Source: DASQDN01 sp035630195 (GTDB lineage: Bacteria > Acidobacteriota > Terriglobia > Bryobacterales > Bryobacteraceae). Taken from it: a stretch of 6,422 bases of DNA. The notes under the pieces are model-generated. The model searched no databases. It saw only the letters and a program-made list of their open reading frames with translations, and had not been told where the DNA came from. Location of the stretch: positions 1 through 6,422 of the forward strand of contig DASQLD010000555.1 of assembly GCA_035630195.1 (NCBI GenBank). Direction: 5' to 3'. Position numbers and translations under genes: made by a program. Below, in pieces: positions 1 through 4,774 of the stretch; the stretch's first letter is position 1, and the number at the start of each line of letters is the position of its first letter.

Positions 1-460
1 ATTCCGCAGTTGCATTCTCAAGACGATCTACAGACGTCGGGGCGTTCATGTACTCAGTCATCTTTTGTCGGATGGATTCGAGTAGAGCTAGAGAGCGTCT
101 TATCTCGTTCTCCCTTATTTCCTTACTTACAACCTCCCCGATTGCCTCAAGTTGTTTTCGGAGGAGAGATTCAAGTGAGGGATTGCCTGCGCCAAGCGCC
201 GATATCAATATTTGAAAAAGCCAACCGCCAATTGTAGAAAGCACTCCCAGCCCAATTTGCACAGAGGCCCAAGACGCAGCGAACTTTGGCAAGGTGATTC
301 CGTTAACCAGGACGTTCGCAGCAGTGACCGAGAAATCTTTCGGGTTGAAACGTAATCCGGTGGCAGAGACTGTGATTAGATCCTGACCTTGGCTTCGTAG
401 TAAAGTGCTGTTAGCTAAGGCACATGCGGCTGTAGTCGCAACCCATTGGCGACGGTTCAT
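1..460 (-). CDS. Partial exported helical protein, possibly pore-forming-toxin-like (3' end outside window)
   Basis: The frame is open from an ATG at 458-460 to the left edge (153 codons, no stop), so the C-terminal part is missing. The start is supported by a strong purine-rich ribosome site (GAGGGAGA, complement of 469-476) 8 nt upstream. Residues 1-24 look like a Tat-type leader: MNRRQW followed by an Ala/Thr/Leu-rich stretch. Residues 25-60 are polar and may be beta-rich. Residues 64-92 form a hydrophobic, Gly-rich segment (GLGVLSTIGGWLFQILISAL) that could insert in a membrane. Residues 95-139 are a charged amphipathic helix. The order of a hydrophobic hairpin, then a helix of the type 'LRKQLEAIGEVVSKEIREN', then a helix ending 'MTEYMNAP', recalls domain I of delta-endotoxin-like pore-formers. 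That is only a visual resemblance and I do not recognise the family. It could equally be an exported coiled-coil protein. The coding frame is well supported; the function is unknown. Confidence 0.72.
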   Translation of the reverse strand, partial: MNRRQWVATTAACALANSTLLRSQGQDLITVSATGLRFNPKDFSVTAANVLVNGITLPKFAASWASVQIGLGVLSTIGGWLFQILISALGAGNPSLESLLRKQLEAIGEVVSKEIRENEIRRSLALLESIRQKMTEYMNAPTSVDRLENATAE

Positions 461-468
461 CAAAATAG

Positions 469-492
469 TCTCCCTCAGAACTGTGGGTTCTG
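469..492 (-). promoter_or_regulatory. Ribosome binding site abutted by a small hairpin
   Basis: On the minus strand a 6-bp perfect inverted repeat (CAGAAC / GTTCTG, + strand arms 476-481 and 487-492, 5-nt loop) directly adjoins the ribosome site GAGGGAGA (469-476) of the gene starting at 460. The ribosome site is clear. Whether the hairpin affects translation is speculative, since 6 bp can occur by chance. I found no convincing -35/-10 pair for this gene. Confidence 0.4.
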
Positions 493-495
493 GGA

Positions 496-888
496 GCACA
501 TGCTAACACAAAAGCCTTATAGAAGTAATCTCCTACAGTCTAGGCAGTCTCGCCTCCGGATTCAGGTACTTCTACCGTAGTCGTGATGTCATTGCTGATA
601 ACACCATACGTGTGCATGCGGCCCCGCAAACCTGACCTTGTCTTCCAGGTCCGCAGGAAGGCCATCTGGGTTCATGGCTGTTTCTGGCAACATCAGGCAT
701 GGGGAAGGCCGGACACCGGGAAGTAGCACTGGATGCTGGTCACCTAAGCTGCAACGCAATGTCCAGTGGGACGCTGAAGCGCAAGCCAGCTTGTGCGCTG
801 CAGGATGGGACAGCTTGTTATCTGGGAGTGCGAAACCAACGATGTAGACGCGCTGCGGCACAAGATTCAGGCATTCCTGTGCCCATGA
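496..888 (+). pseudogene. vsr: Decayed very-short-patch repair endonuclease (Vsr) gene
   Basis: Vsr nicks next to T:G mismatches that arise by deamination at cytosine-methylation sites, and is usually encoded beside a cytosine methyltransferase. Here its conserved blocks are readable but not in one frame. A possible block 'NTK' (505-513) and 'GFRY' (558-569) come first. Then 'RVHAA' (about 610-625) lies in one frame. 'PDLVF..RRKAIWVHGCFWQHQ' (from 631) lies in a second frame and hits a stop at 724-726. 'WSPKLQRNVQWDAEAQASLCAAGWD' (about 756-811) is in a third, and 'LVIWECETNDVDALRHKIQAFL' (814-879) returns to the second frame, ending at TGA 886-888. Intact Vsr proteins carry PDLVF, VHGCFWH, KLxRNxxRD and WEC in this order at this spacing. 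At least three frame changes and one stop make the gene non-functional. The core 558-888 is firm; the part before 558 is tentative. No methyltransferase gene is visible in the window. Confidence 0.85.
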
Positions 889-933
889 GCGGGGCACAGG
901 AATTAAGGCCTGGGGTGGGCACATATTCAGGCA
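857..933 (+). repeat. Imperfect direct repeat (two copies, about 60 bp apart)
   Basis: GGCACAAGATTCAGGCA at 857-873 recurs as GGCACATATTCAGGCA at 918-933, differing by one substitution and one indel. The first copy lies in the 3' end of the vsr remnant, the second just beyond it. Further GGCACA hexamers occur at 893-898 and 947-952. This may be a small local duplication or the edge of a decayed element; it has no recognised name. Confidence 0.4.
873..903. repeat. Perfect 12-bp inverted repeat (hairpin) at the end of the vsr remnant
   Basis: ATTCCTGTGCCC (873-884) is followed after 7 nt by its exact complement GGGCACAGGAAT (892-903). The last readable stop of the vsr remnant (886-888) sits in the loop. 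The position suits a transcription terminator, but neither strand has a T-tract after the stem, so a classical intrinsic terminator is doubtful. A REP-like or transposon-derived palindrome is the alternative. The inverted repeat itself is certain; the role is not. Confidence 0.7.
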
Positions 934-1002
934 CAGCAGCATGTACGGCACAAATGTGCAAATTCACTTGAGCCGATAAGCTATTGATTTGTCGGATGTT
1001 AA

Positions 1003-1079
1003 TGGTGCGCCCGGCATGACTCGAACATGCGACCTTCTGGTTCGTAGCCAGACGCTCTATCCAACTGAGCTACGGGCGC
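1003..1079 (-). tRNA. tRNA-Arg (anticodon ACG)
   Basis: Read on the minus strand, the 77-nt sequence folds as a complete cloverleaf. The acceptor stem is GCGCCCG with CGGGCGC (7/7 pairs). The D arm is GCTC-AGTTGGATAGA-GC. The anticodon stem is TCTGG/CCAGA around the loop CTACGAA, giving anticodon ACG. The variable loop is short, and the T arm is GCATG-TTCGAGT-CATGC with the invariant TTCGA. Discriminator A and an encoded CCA end (1003-1005) follow. Anticodon ACG is normally edited to ICG and reads CGU/CGC/CGA arginine codons. The gene lies 42 bp downstream of the deacetylase gene on the same strand and has its own likely promoter. Its 3' end borders the accessory-looking stretch at 1-1000. 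Confidence 0.97.
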
Positions 1080-1096
1080 ACAGGTAGGCACTCACT

Positions 1097-1125
1097 AATC
1101 TAGCATCCCGCCCAACCAAACTCAA
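1097..1125 (-). promoter_or_regulatory. Likely promoter of tRNA-Arg
   Basis: On the minus strand TTGAGT (complement of 1120-1125, 4/6 to TTGACA) and TAGATT (complement of 1097-1102, 4/6 to TATAAT) are separated by exactly 17 nt. Initiation would fall near 1090, about 10 nt before the mature tRNA 5' end at 1079, which is a usual leader length. The -35 box overlaps the stop codon of the deacetylase gene. The call rests on spacing and position more than on box quality. Confidence 0.4.
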
Positions 1126-2066
1126 GCATGCGTTAGCGTCGTAACATGCGCCGCCACACCAGAGGCTAAGCCCGTCAAACTGTAGCCACCTTCAAGCATT
1201 GACACCACCCGCCCGCCGGCATGCTTGTCGGCGATGTCCATCAGCAGACGCGAGAGTTCACCAAAATCTTCGTCGGTGAGTGTAAACTTGCCCAACGGAT
1301 CTCCCTCCCGCGAATCGAACCCGGCCGAGATCAATACCAACTCCGGCTCGAACTTTTCCATCGCGGGCATGAGTCGCTCTCGGAAGGCGCCGCTGATTTC
1401 CACCCGGCCGGAACCTGCTGGCAGCGGGCAGTTCATCGTAGCGCCTCGACCGGCGCCCTCACCCGTCTCGTCCCGCGCGCCCGTTCCGGGATACCACGGC
1501 GATTGATGAGTGCTGAAAAAAAAGACCGATCCGTCGTTGTAGAAAATGTCCTGTGTACCGTTGCCGTGATGAACATCCCAATCGGCAATCAAAACGCGCG
1601 AAACTCCGTGCTTCTTCTGAGCGTGCCTCGCGGCAATTGCGACGTTGTTGAAAATGCAAAATCCCATGCCGCGAACCGGAGTCGCATGATGGCCAGGTGG
1701 CCGAACAGCGCAAAATGCGTTCTTGGCTTTGCCTTGCATAACTGCGTCTACACAATTCAAAACACCTCCGACACCCTCGAGTGAAACATCGAGCGATCGC
1801 GGACTCACCGCCGTGTCACCAGTCGATAGATCGCGGGCGCCGCGAGCGATGTCCCGCTTCGCAGTCGCGATGTACTCTCTGCTGTGGCACATAGCAAGTT
1901 CATCCTCCGTGGCTCGCCTCGATGAAATGCGAAGAGCGTCACGCAGGATACCGGCGCCCTCAAGGCCTGCTGTCACGGCGTCGTACCGTTCGGGCCGTTC
2001 CGGGTGTCCCGCGCCGGTGAGGTGCTGCTTGTAAAGGGGATCGAGTAATAGCGCAGTTGTCGCCAC
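1122..2066 (-). CDS. Histone deacetylase family protein (Zn-dependent amidohydrolase)
   Basis: This 314-residue protein is a full-length member of the arginase/deacetylase superfamily (HDAC/AcuC/acetylpolyamine amidohydrolase type), whose members remove acyl groups from lysine side chains or polyamines with one Zn2+. Visible motifs in order are HPERPER (21-27); CHSREYI (60-66); RPPGHHA (122-128) with the catalytic His pair 126-127; GFCIFNNVAIAA (135-146); DWDVHHGNGTQ (162-172), where D164 and H166 bind metal; SAGFD (247-251), where D251 is the third ligand; and EGGY (292-295), with Y295 as the transition-state tyrosine. All catalytic residues are present, so it should be active. The 'DVHHGNGTQ' form resembles class II eukaryotic HDACs and bacterial HdaH-like enzymes more than class I. 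No signal peptide is seen, so it is probably cytoplasmic. The start is GTG at 2064-2066 with only a weak ribosome site (TTGAAG). The substrate cannot be told from sequence. Confidence 0.96.
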   Translation of the reverse strand: MATTALLLDPLYKQHLTGAGHPERPERYDAVTAGLEGAGILRDALRISSRRATEDELAMCHSREYIATAKRDIARGARDLSTGDTAVSPRSLDVSLEGVGGVLNCVDAVMQGKAKNAFCAVRPPGHHATPVRGMGFCIFNNVAIAARHAQKKHGVSRVLIADWDVHHGNGTQDIFYNDGSVFFFSTHQSPWYPGTGARDETGEGAGRGATMNCPLPAGSGRVEISGAFRERLMPAMEKFEPELVLISAGFDSREGDPLGKFTLTDEDFGELSRLLMDIADKHAGGRVVSMLEGGYSLTGLASGVAAHVTTLTHA

Positions 2067-2107
2067 GCTTCAAGTCTATCGATCTACGCGAATCTCACTG
2101 TTACCGC

Positions 2108-2136
2108 TTGATTGTACTAGTTAACTAGTACATAAT
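2108..2136 (+). promoter_or_regulatory. Sigma70-type promoter with a palindromic operator in its spacer
   Basis: TTGATT (2108-2113) and CATAAT (2131-2136, 5/6 to TATAAT) are exactly 17 bp apart. The spacer is almost entirely the palindrome described separately. Initiation near 2143 would give a leader of about 11 nt before the ATG at 2154, which has only a weak purine stretch (GGGG). On the other strand TACAAT (complement of 2111-2116) could serve as a -10 box for the divergent deacetylase gene, but no good -35 box goes with it. Confidence 0.6.
2113..2132. promoter_or_regulatory. Perfect 20-bp palindrome, candidate repressor operator
   Basis: The half-site TGTACTAGTT (2113-2122) is followed immediately by its exact complement (2123-2132), with no gap. 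It sits between and touching the -35 and -10 boxes of the 2154 gene, where a bound dimer would block RNA polymerase. Winged-helix repressors such as BlaI/MecI/CopY or PadR often bind TAC/GTA-type dyads of this kind, but no regulator gene is in the window, so the binding protein is unknown. It lies 47 bp upstream of the deacetylase start and could influence both genes. Confidence 0.6.
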
Positions 2137-2153
2137 TACGTCGGGGTATCCGA

Positions 2154-2567
2154 ATGTACAAGAACCTGCTCGGAATGTTCTTGATGTTTACTTCGGTAGC
2201 GGCGCCAAGCTCCCCGTTTGTCGGAGTTTGGGAGGCTACCATGAACGATCAGCCCGCAATCGAGCTTTCGATTAATGAGATGAGTGGCAAGGTTCGCGGA
2301 ACAATCGTGTTCTACTTCCAGCGTCGAATCGAAGACGGAAAATGGCGTGTGGAAGGTGGCAAGAACCCAACTCCATTATTGAGTCCCGTCGTCAAAGCCA
2401 CGTCTCTGACTTTCGAAGTCATTCACCACAAGCATCACGGGAGTTCGGAACTGGGTCCGAATGCCAAGTTTCGTGTCGAGTTGATCGATCGCGACAACTT
2501 AGCTTTATTCAAAACGGATGAAGCTTCGGGGAGTGGACCGGGACTAAAGCTCGCTCGGAGGAAGTAG
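2154..2567 (+). CDS. Small secreted protein of unknown function, probably beta-rich
   Basis: This 137-residue protein begins with a short hydrophobic leader (MYKNLLGMFLMFTSVAAPSS), so it is probably exported by Sec with cleavage near residues 17-20. The mature part opens with FVGVWEATMNDQPAIELSI (22-40) and continues as alternating hydrophobic/polar stretches (VRGTIVFYFQRR 47-58, ATSLTFEVIHHKHHG about 82-96, RVELIDRDNLALFK). This pattern suggests a small antiparallel beta sheet or lipocalin-like barrel. The 'GVWEA...IELSI...GKVRGTIVFY' pattern resembles uncharacterised exported proteins I associate with Acidobacteria; this is recollection, not a search. HHKHH at 91-95 could bind metal but may be coincidental. 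The end is LKLARRK. It has its own promoter with an operator-like palindrome, so it is probably induced under a specific condition. No function is claimed. Confidence 0.85.
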   Translation: MYKNLLGMFLMFTSVAAPSSPFVGVWEATMNDQPAIELSINEMSGKVRGTIVFYFQRRIEDGKWRVEGGKNPTPLLSPVVKATSLTFEVIHHKHHGSSELGPNAKFRVELIDRDNLALFKTDEASGSGPGLKLARRK

Positions 2568-2580
2568 CTAACTTACTTCC
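2560..2580. terminator. Hairpin shared by two converging stop codons, possible bidirectional terminator
   Basis: GGAAGTA (2560-2566) pairs perfectly with TACTTCC (2574-2580) across a 7-nt loop. It spans the stop codon of the plus-strand gene (2565-2567) and that of the minus-strand gene (complement of 2573-2575). Only 5 bp lie between the two genes, so any terminator must overlap coding sequence. The stem is AT-containing and has no T-tract on either side, so termination strength is doubtful. Confidence 0.35.
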
Positions 2581-4069
2581 CGAACAAAGCCTTTCGTTGA
2601 TCCTCTGAATAGCGGCATTGGGAACCTGCGTTCAGTGGAAGACCCATACGTGTGGCGTTGAGTCGCGCCTCAAACGTGCATGGGTCGATCCGTAGAGCTC
2701 GTTCAAAATCAGCACGCCCCGCATCGGTCTGCTTCAACATCAATAAGGCGACGCCTCGATTACTAAGCGCCTGCGGGCTGTCTGGATTGATTGATAGCGC
2801 GCGCCCAAACTCCGCAAGCGCCTTTTCGCGTTCACCATCGGCTAAGTACAACCTCCCTAACTCTGACGCGATCAGGTACTCTTGGGGTCGATGCAGCTTC
2901 TCAGTTTCGAGGATGCGTAAAGCTTCTTTCGGATCCACTATACGCGCCAGTTGGACTTGGGAACGGACGCTCCCGCGTAACGCCTGTTTGCGCCAGAAGC
3001 GCTCCGCGTCCAACCAGTCGTAAGTTCGGATCATCGACAAAATCGCCAGAGCGGGAATGACGTACCCGATGCGAGGAACCCACAGCGCAATCGCCACGGC
3101 AAGAGGTAGCATCGGCAAATACATTCGGCGGTCTGCAGCCAGGTCGGCAGCCGGAAAGATGGAAGAACTTGGCAACAACAATACGAGACTCCCGAAAATC
3201 CAAAAACCCACTTGATGATCCTTGTACCGCATCGCAGATATCGCGGCGCATGCCACCAGACCGACCCATGCCCACCAATACATTCCTGACACAATTGGCG
3301 AATCTATCCGATATGGCCAGACAGGAATCACGGCCATGAAGAAATAACGCCAGATAACGAGCCCTTGCGTCCAAAAGTATTGCGTTGAAGAAAATCCTGC
3401 TTGTGCTCCTGCGCCCGAACCTGGTGTTGTAGCTGTGGCCACCACCACTCGCGCCCCGATAATGACGGCGATAATGAACATCACAGCAACCTGCTTCCAC
3501 GCCGATCGCAATCTTGACCTCGATATCTCCAGCAGCAACAGGAATATCGGAATGCCGACAGCTTCTTCTTTCGCGAGCAGAGCGATGCCAAACCATAAGA
3601 CCGCTCGCCACCGGCGTTCTTTCAACCAATCATTCAGCGCAAAAAGACTGAACACCGACATAAGCAGATTACTTCGGGCGAAGATGTAGTTGACAGCTTC
3701 CGACTGCAGAGGATGCGCTGCAAATATTGCCACCGCAATCCAGGCGATACTTTCCGGTAGAATTCTTCGCAGAACGTTGAATGCAAGCCAGACTGCTACG
3801 AGGTGCAATCCAACATTCAGCGCATGATAGCCGATGGGATTTTTCCCGCCCGTCTGATAGTTCAACCAAAATGTGAAGTATGTGAGTGGCCGCGTCTGTT
3901 CCAATCGCCAGACTTCCCACCAACCAGACGCCGACGTCAGAACAGGATCGGAAAAGATTGCATAATCATCGAGAAAGAAAGTTCCGAAGATGCCGGCGCC
4001 GTAGGCTGTCAAGGCTAGCAACAACAACCACACGAGGGAGGGTCTCATCGCCACTGGCGATGCTATCAT
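2573..4069 (-). CDS. Polytopic membrane protein, GT-C glycosyltransferase-like, with C-terminal TPR repeats
   Basis: This 498-residue protein has many hydrophobic segments: about 11-32, 82-103, 107-120, 133-146, 155-181, 193-212, 232-252, 264-281, 287-301, 318-332 and 335-347. The first periplasmic loop carries an Asp pair (FLDDYAIF, D34-D35), followed by RPLTYFTFWLNY (60-71), NPIGYHALNVGLHL (77-90), AAHPLQSEAVNYI (117-129) and AADRRMYLPM (311-320). This is the layout of bacterial relatives of the PMT/TMTC O-mannosyltransferases, which use lipid-linked sugar donors and the early acidic loop. Two TPR repeats follow, at about 397-430 (ELGRLYLADGEREKALAEF) and 431-464 (NRGVALLMLKQTDAGRADF), likely for protein contacts. 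A glycan-transfer role is inferred from fold; donor and acceptor are unknown. The first ATG (4067-4069) has GGGGA upstream; Met8 (4046-4048) is an alternative start, just before the first membrane helix. Confidence 0.85.
   Translation of the reverse strand: MIASPVAMRPSLVWLLLLALTAYGAGIFGTFFLDDYAIFSDPVLTSASGWWEVWRLEQTRPLTYFTFWLNYQTGGKNPIGYHALNVGLHLVAVWLAFNVLRRILPESIAWIAVAIFAAHPLQSEAVNYIFARSNLLMSVFSLFALNDWLKERRWRAVLWFGIALLAKEEAVGIPIFLLLLEISRSRLRSAWKQVAVMFIIAVIIGARVVVATATTPGSGAGAQAGFSSTQYFWTQGLVIWRYFFMAVIPVWPYRIDSPIVSGMYWWAWVGLVACAAISAMRYKDHQVGFWIFGSLVLLLPSSSIFPAADLAADRRMYLPMLPLAVAIALWVPRIGYVIPALAILSMIRTYDWLDAERFWRKQALRGSVRSQVQLARIVDPKEALRILETEKLHRPQEYLIASELGRLYLADGEREKALAEFGRALSINPDSPQALSNRGVALLMLKQTDAGRADFERALRIDPCTFEARLNATRMGLPLNAGSQCRYSEDQRKALFGK
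4046..4062. promoter_or_regulatory. 17-bp palindrome in the divergent nth / membrane-protein start region
   Basis: CATCGCCA (4046-4053), one central C, then TGGCGATG (4055-4062) are exact complements. The palindrome lies between the two possible start codons of the minus-strand membrane gene and immediately upstream of the candidate -10 box for nth. It could be an operator for both, or merely coding sequence, since it falls inside the membrane gene if translation starts at the first ATG. Confidence 0.3.
4061..4069 (+). promoter_or_regulatory. Candidate extended -10 promoter for nth
   Basis: TGCTATCAT contains TATCAT (5/6 to TATAAT) preceded by the TGn of extended -10 promoters. Transcription would begin near 4076, giving a leader of about 15 nt to the ATG at 4091. 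No matching -35 box is seen at the right distance, which extended -10 promoters can tolerate. It overlaps the first codons of the divergent gene. Confidence 0.3.
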
Positions 4070-4090
4070 GAGGCATTCCCCGCAATAACA

Positions 4091-4774
4091 ATGCCTGCCA
4101 CACCGCCTTCTAAAGTGCCAAAGCCAAAGAATGCAACCGACCGTCGCAGGCGGGTAGACCTCATTCTCGAAGGCTTGGACAGGCTCTATCCGAATGTTAC
4201 ATGCGCCCTAAATCACAACTCCCCTTGGGAGTTGTTGGTCGCCACGATCCTATCGGCGCAGTGTACTGACAAGCGCGTTAATGAAGTAACGCCGGGACTA
4301 TTCACTAAATATCCAACCATTGCCGATTTCGCCAGCGTCAACCAGGACGAGCTTGCCAGCGATATCCGTTCAACAGGCTTCTTCAACAACAAAGCGAGAA
4401 GCATCATAGGAGCAGCCAAACGAATTCAAAGCGAATTCAAGGGAGAGATTCCTCAAACTATCGAAGATCTCCTGACCGTGCCTGGAGCCGCCCGAAAGAC
4501 CGCCAATGTCGTACTTGGAACGGCATATGGAATTGCTTCAGGCGTTGTCGTTGACACACATGTGCACCGCATCTCGCGGCGTCTCGATCTGACTAAGCAG
4601 GATGATCCGGTCAACATAGAGAAGGATTTGATGAAGATCATCCCAAAGGAACGGTGGATACTCTTCGCGCATCAGGTGATTCATCATGGACGCAGTCTCT
4701 GCGTAGCGCGAAAACCTCACTGCGCCGAATGCCTGCTCGATCCGATCTGCTATGCCAAGGACAAGACGGTATGA
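4091..4774 (+). CDS. nth: Endonuclease III (DNA glycosylase/AP lyase)
   Basis: Nth removes oxidised pyrimidines from DNA and cleaves the abasic site by beta-elimination in base excision repair, in the cytoplasm. The protein is 227 residues; E. coli Nth is 211, and the excess is a basic N-terminal tail (1-20). Motifs are LLVATILSAQCTDKRVN (48-64); the helix-hairpin-helix VPGAARKTANVV (130-141) with catalytic Lys136; VDTHVHR (154-160) with catalytic Asp155; and the C-terminal [4Fe-4S] cluster C204-x6-C211-x2-C214-x5-C220. All catalytic and cluster residues are present. The hairpin usually reads LPGVGRKTA, and here the second Gly is Ala. The gene is divergent from the membrane-protein gene (21 bp apart), and its stop codon overlaps the tldD start, so the two are probably co-transcribed. 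The ribosome site before ATG 4091 is poor. Confidence 0.97.
   Translation: MPATPPSKVPKPKNATDRRRRVDLILEGLDRLYPNVTCALNHNSPWELLVATILSAQCTDKRVNEVTPGLFTKYPTIADFASVNQDELASDIRSTGFFNNKARSIIGAAKRIQSEFKGEIPQTIEDLLTVPGAARKTANVVLGTAYGIASGVVVDTHVHRISRRLDLTKQDDPVNIEKDLMKIIPKERWILFAHQVIHHGRSLCVARKPHCAECLLDPICYAKDKTV

Noticed and set aside
10..237. 75-codon plus-strand open frame
   Set aside because: It is antisense to the minus-strand gene at 1-460, which has a leader, a ribosome site and coherent helices.
589..951. 120-codon open frame on the minus strand
   Set aside because: It is antisense to the recognisable Vsr motif blocks and has no ribosome site or familiar motif.
948..959. Small dyad GCACAAATGTGC downstream of tRNA-Arg as its terminator
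   Set aside because: Arms of only 5 bp around a 2-nt centre and no T-tract in the direction of tRNA transcription; too weak to call.
1003..1025. Search for a duplicate of the tRNA 3' end (attachment site) within 1-1000
   Set aside because: No copy of the CCA-proximal sequence longer than a few bases was seen; an attachment repeat could still lie left of the window.
1221..1784. 187-codon plus-strand open frame
   Set aside because: It is antisense to the deacetylase gene, whose catalytic motifs are all intact; the frame is a by-product of its codon use.
2901..3629. 242-codon minus-strand open frame
   Set aside because: It lies in another frame of the membrane-protein gene on the same strand. 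It is Arg/Cys-rich and low in plausible structure, while the membrane frame has coherent helices and TPR repeats.
4654..4770. Longer in-frame start for the TldD-family gene
   Set aside because: The extra 39 codons lie wholly inside nth and resemble no TldD sequence. ATG 4771 has a good ribosome site and is followed at once by SRRDFF.
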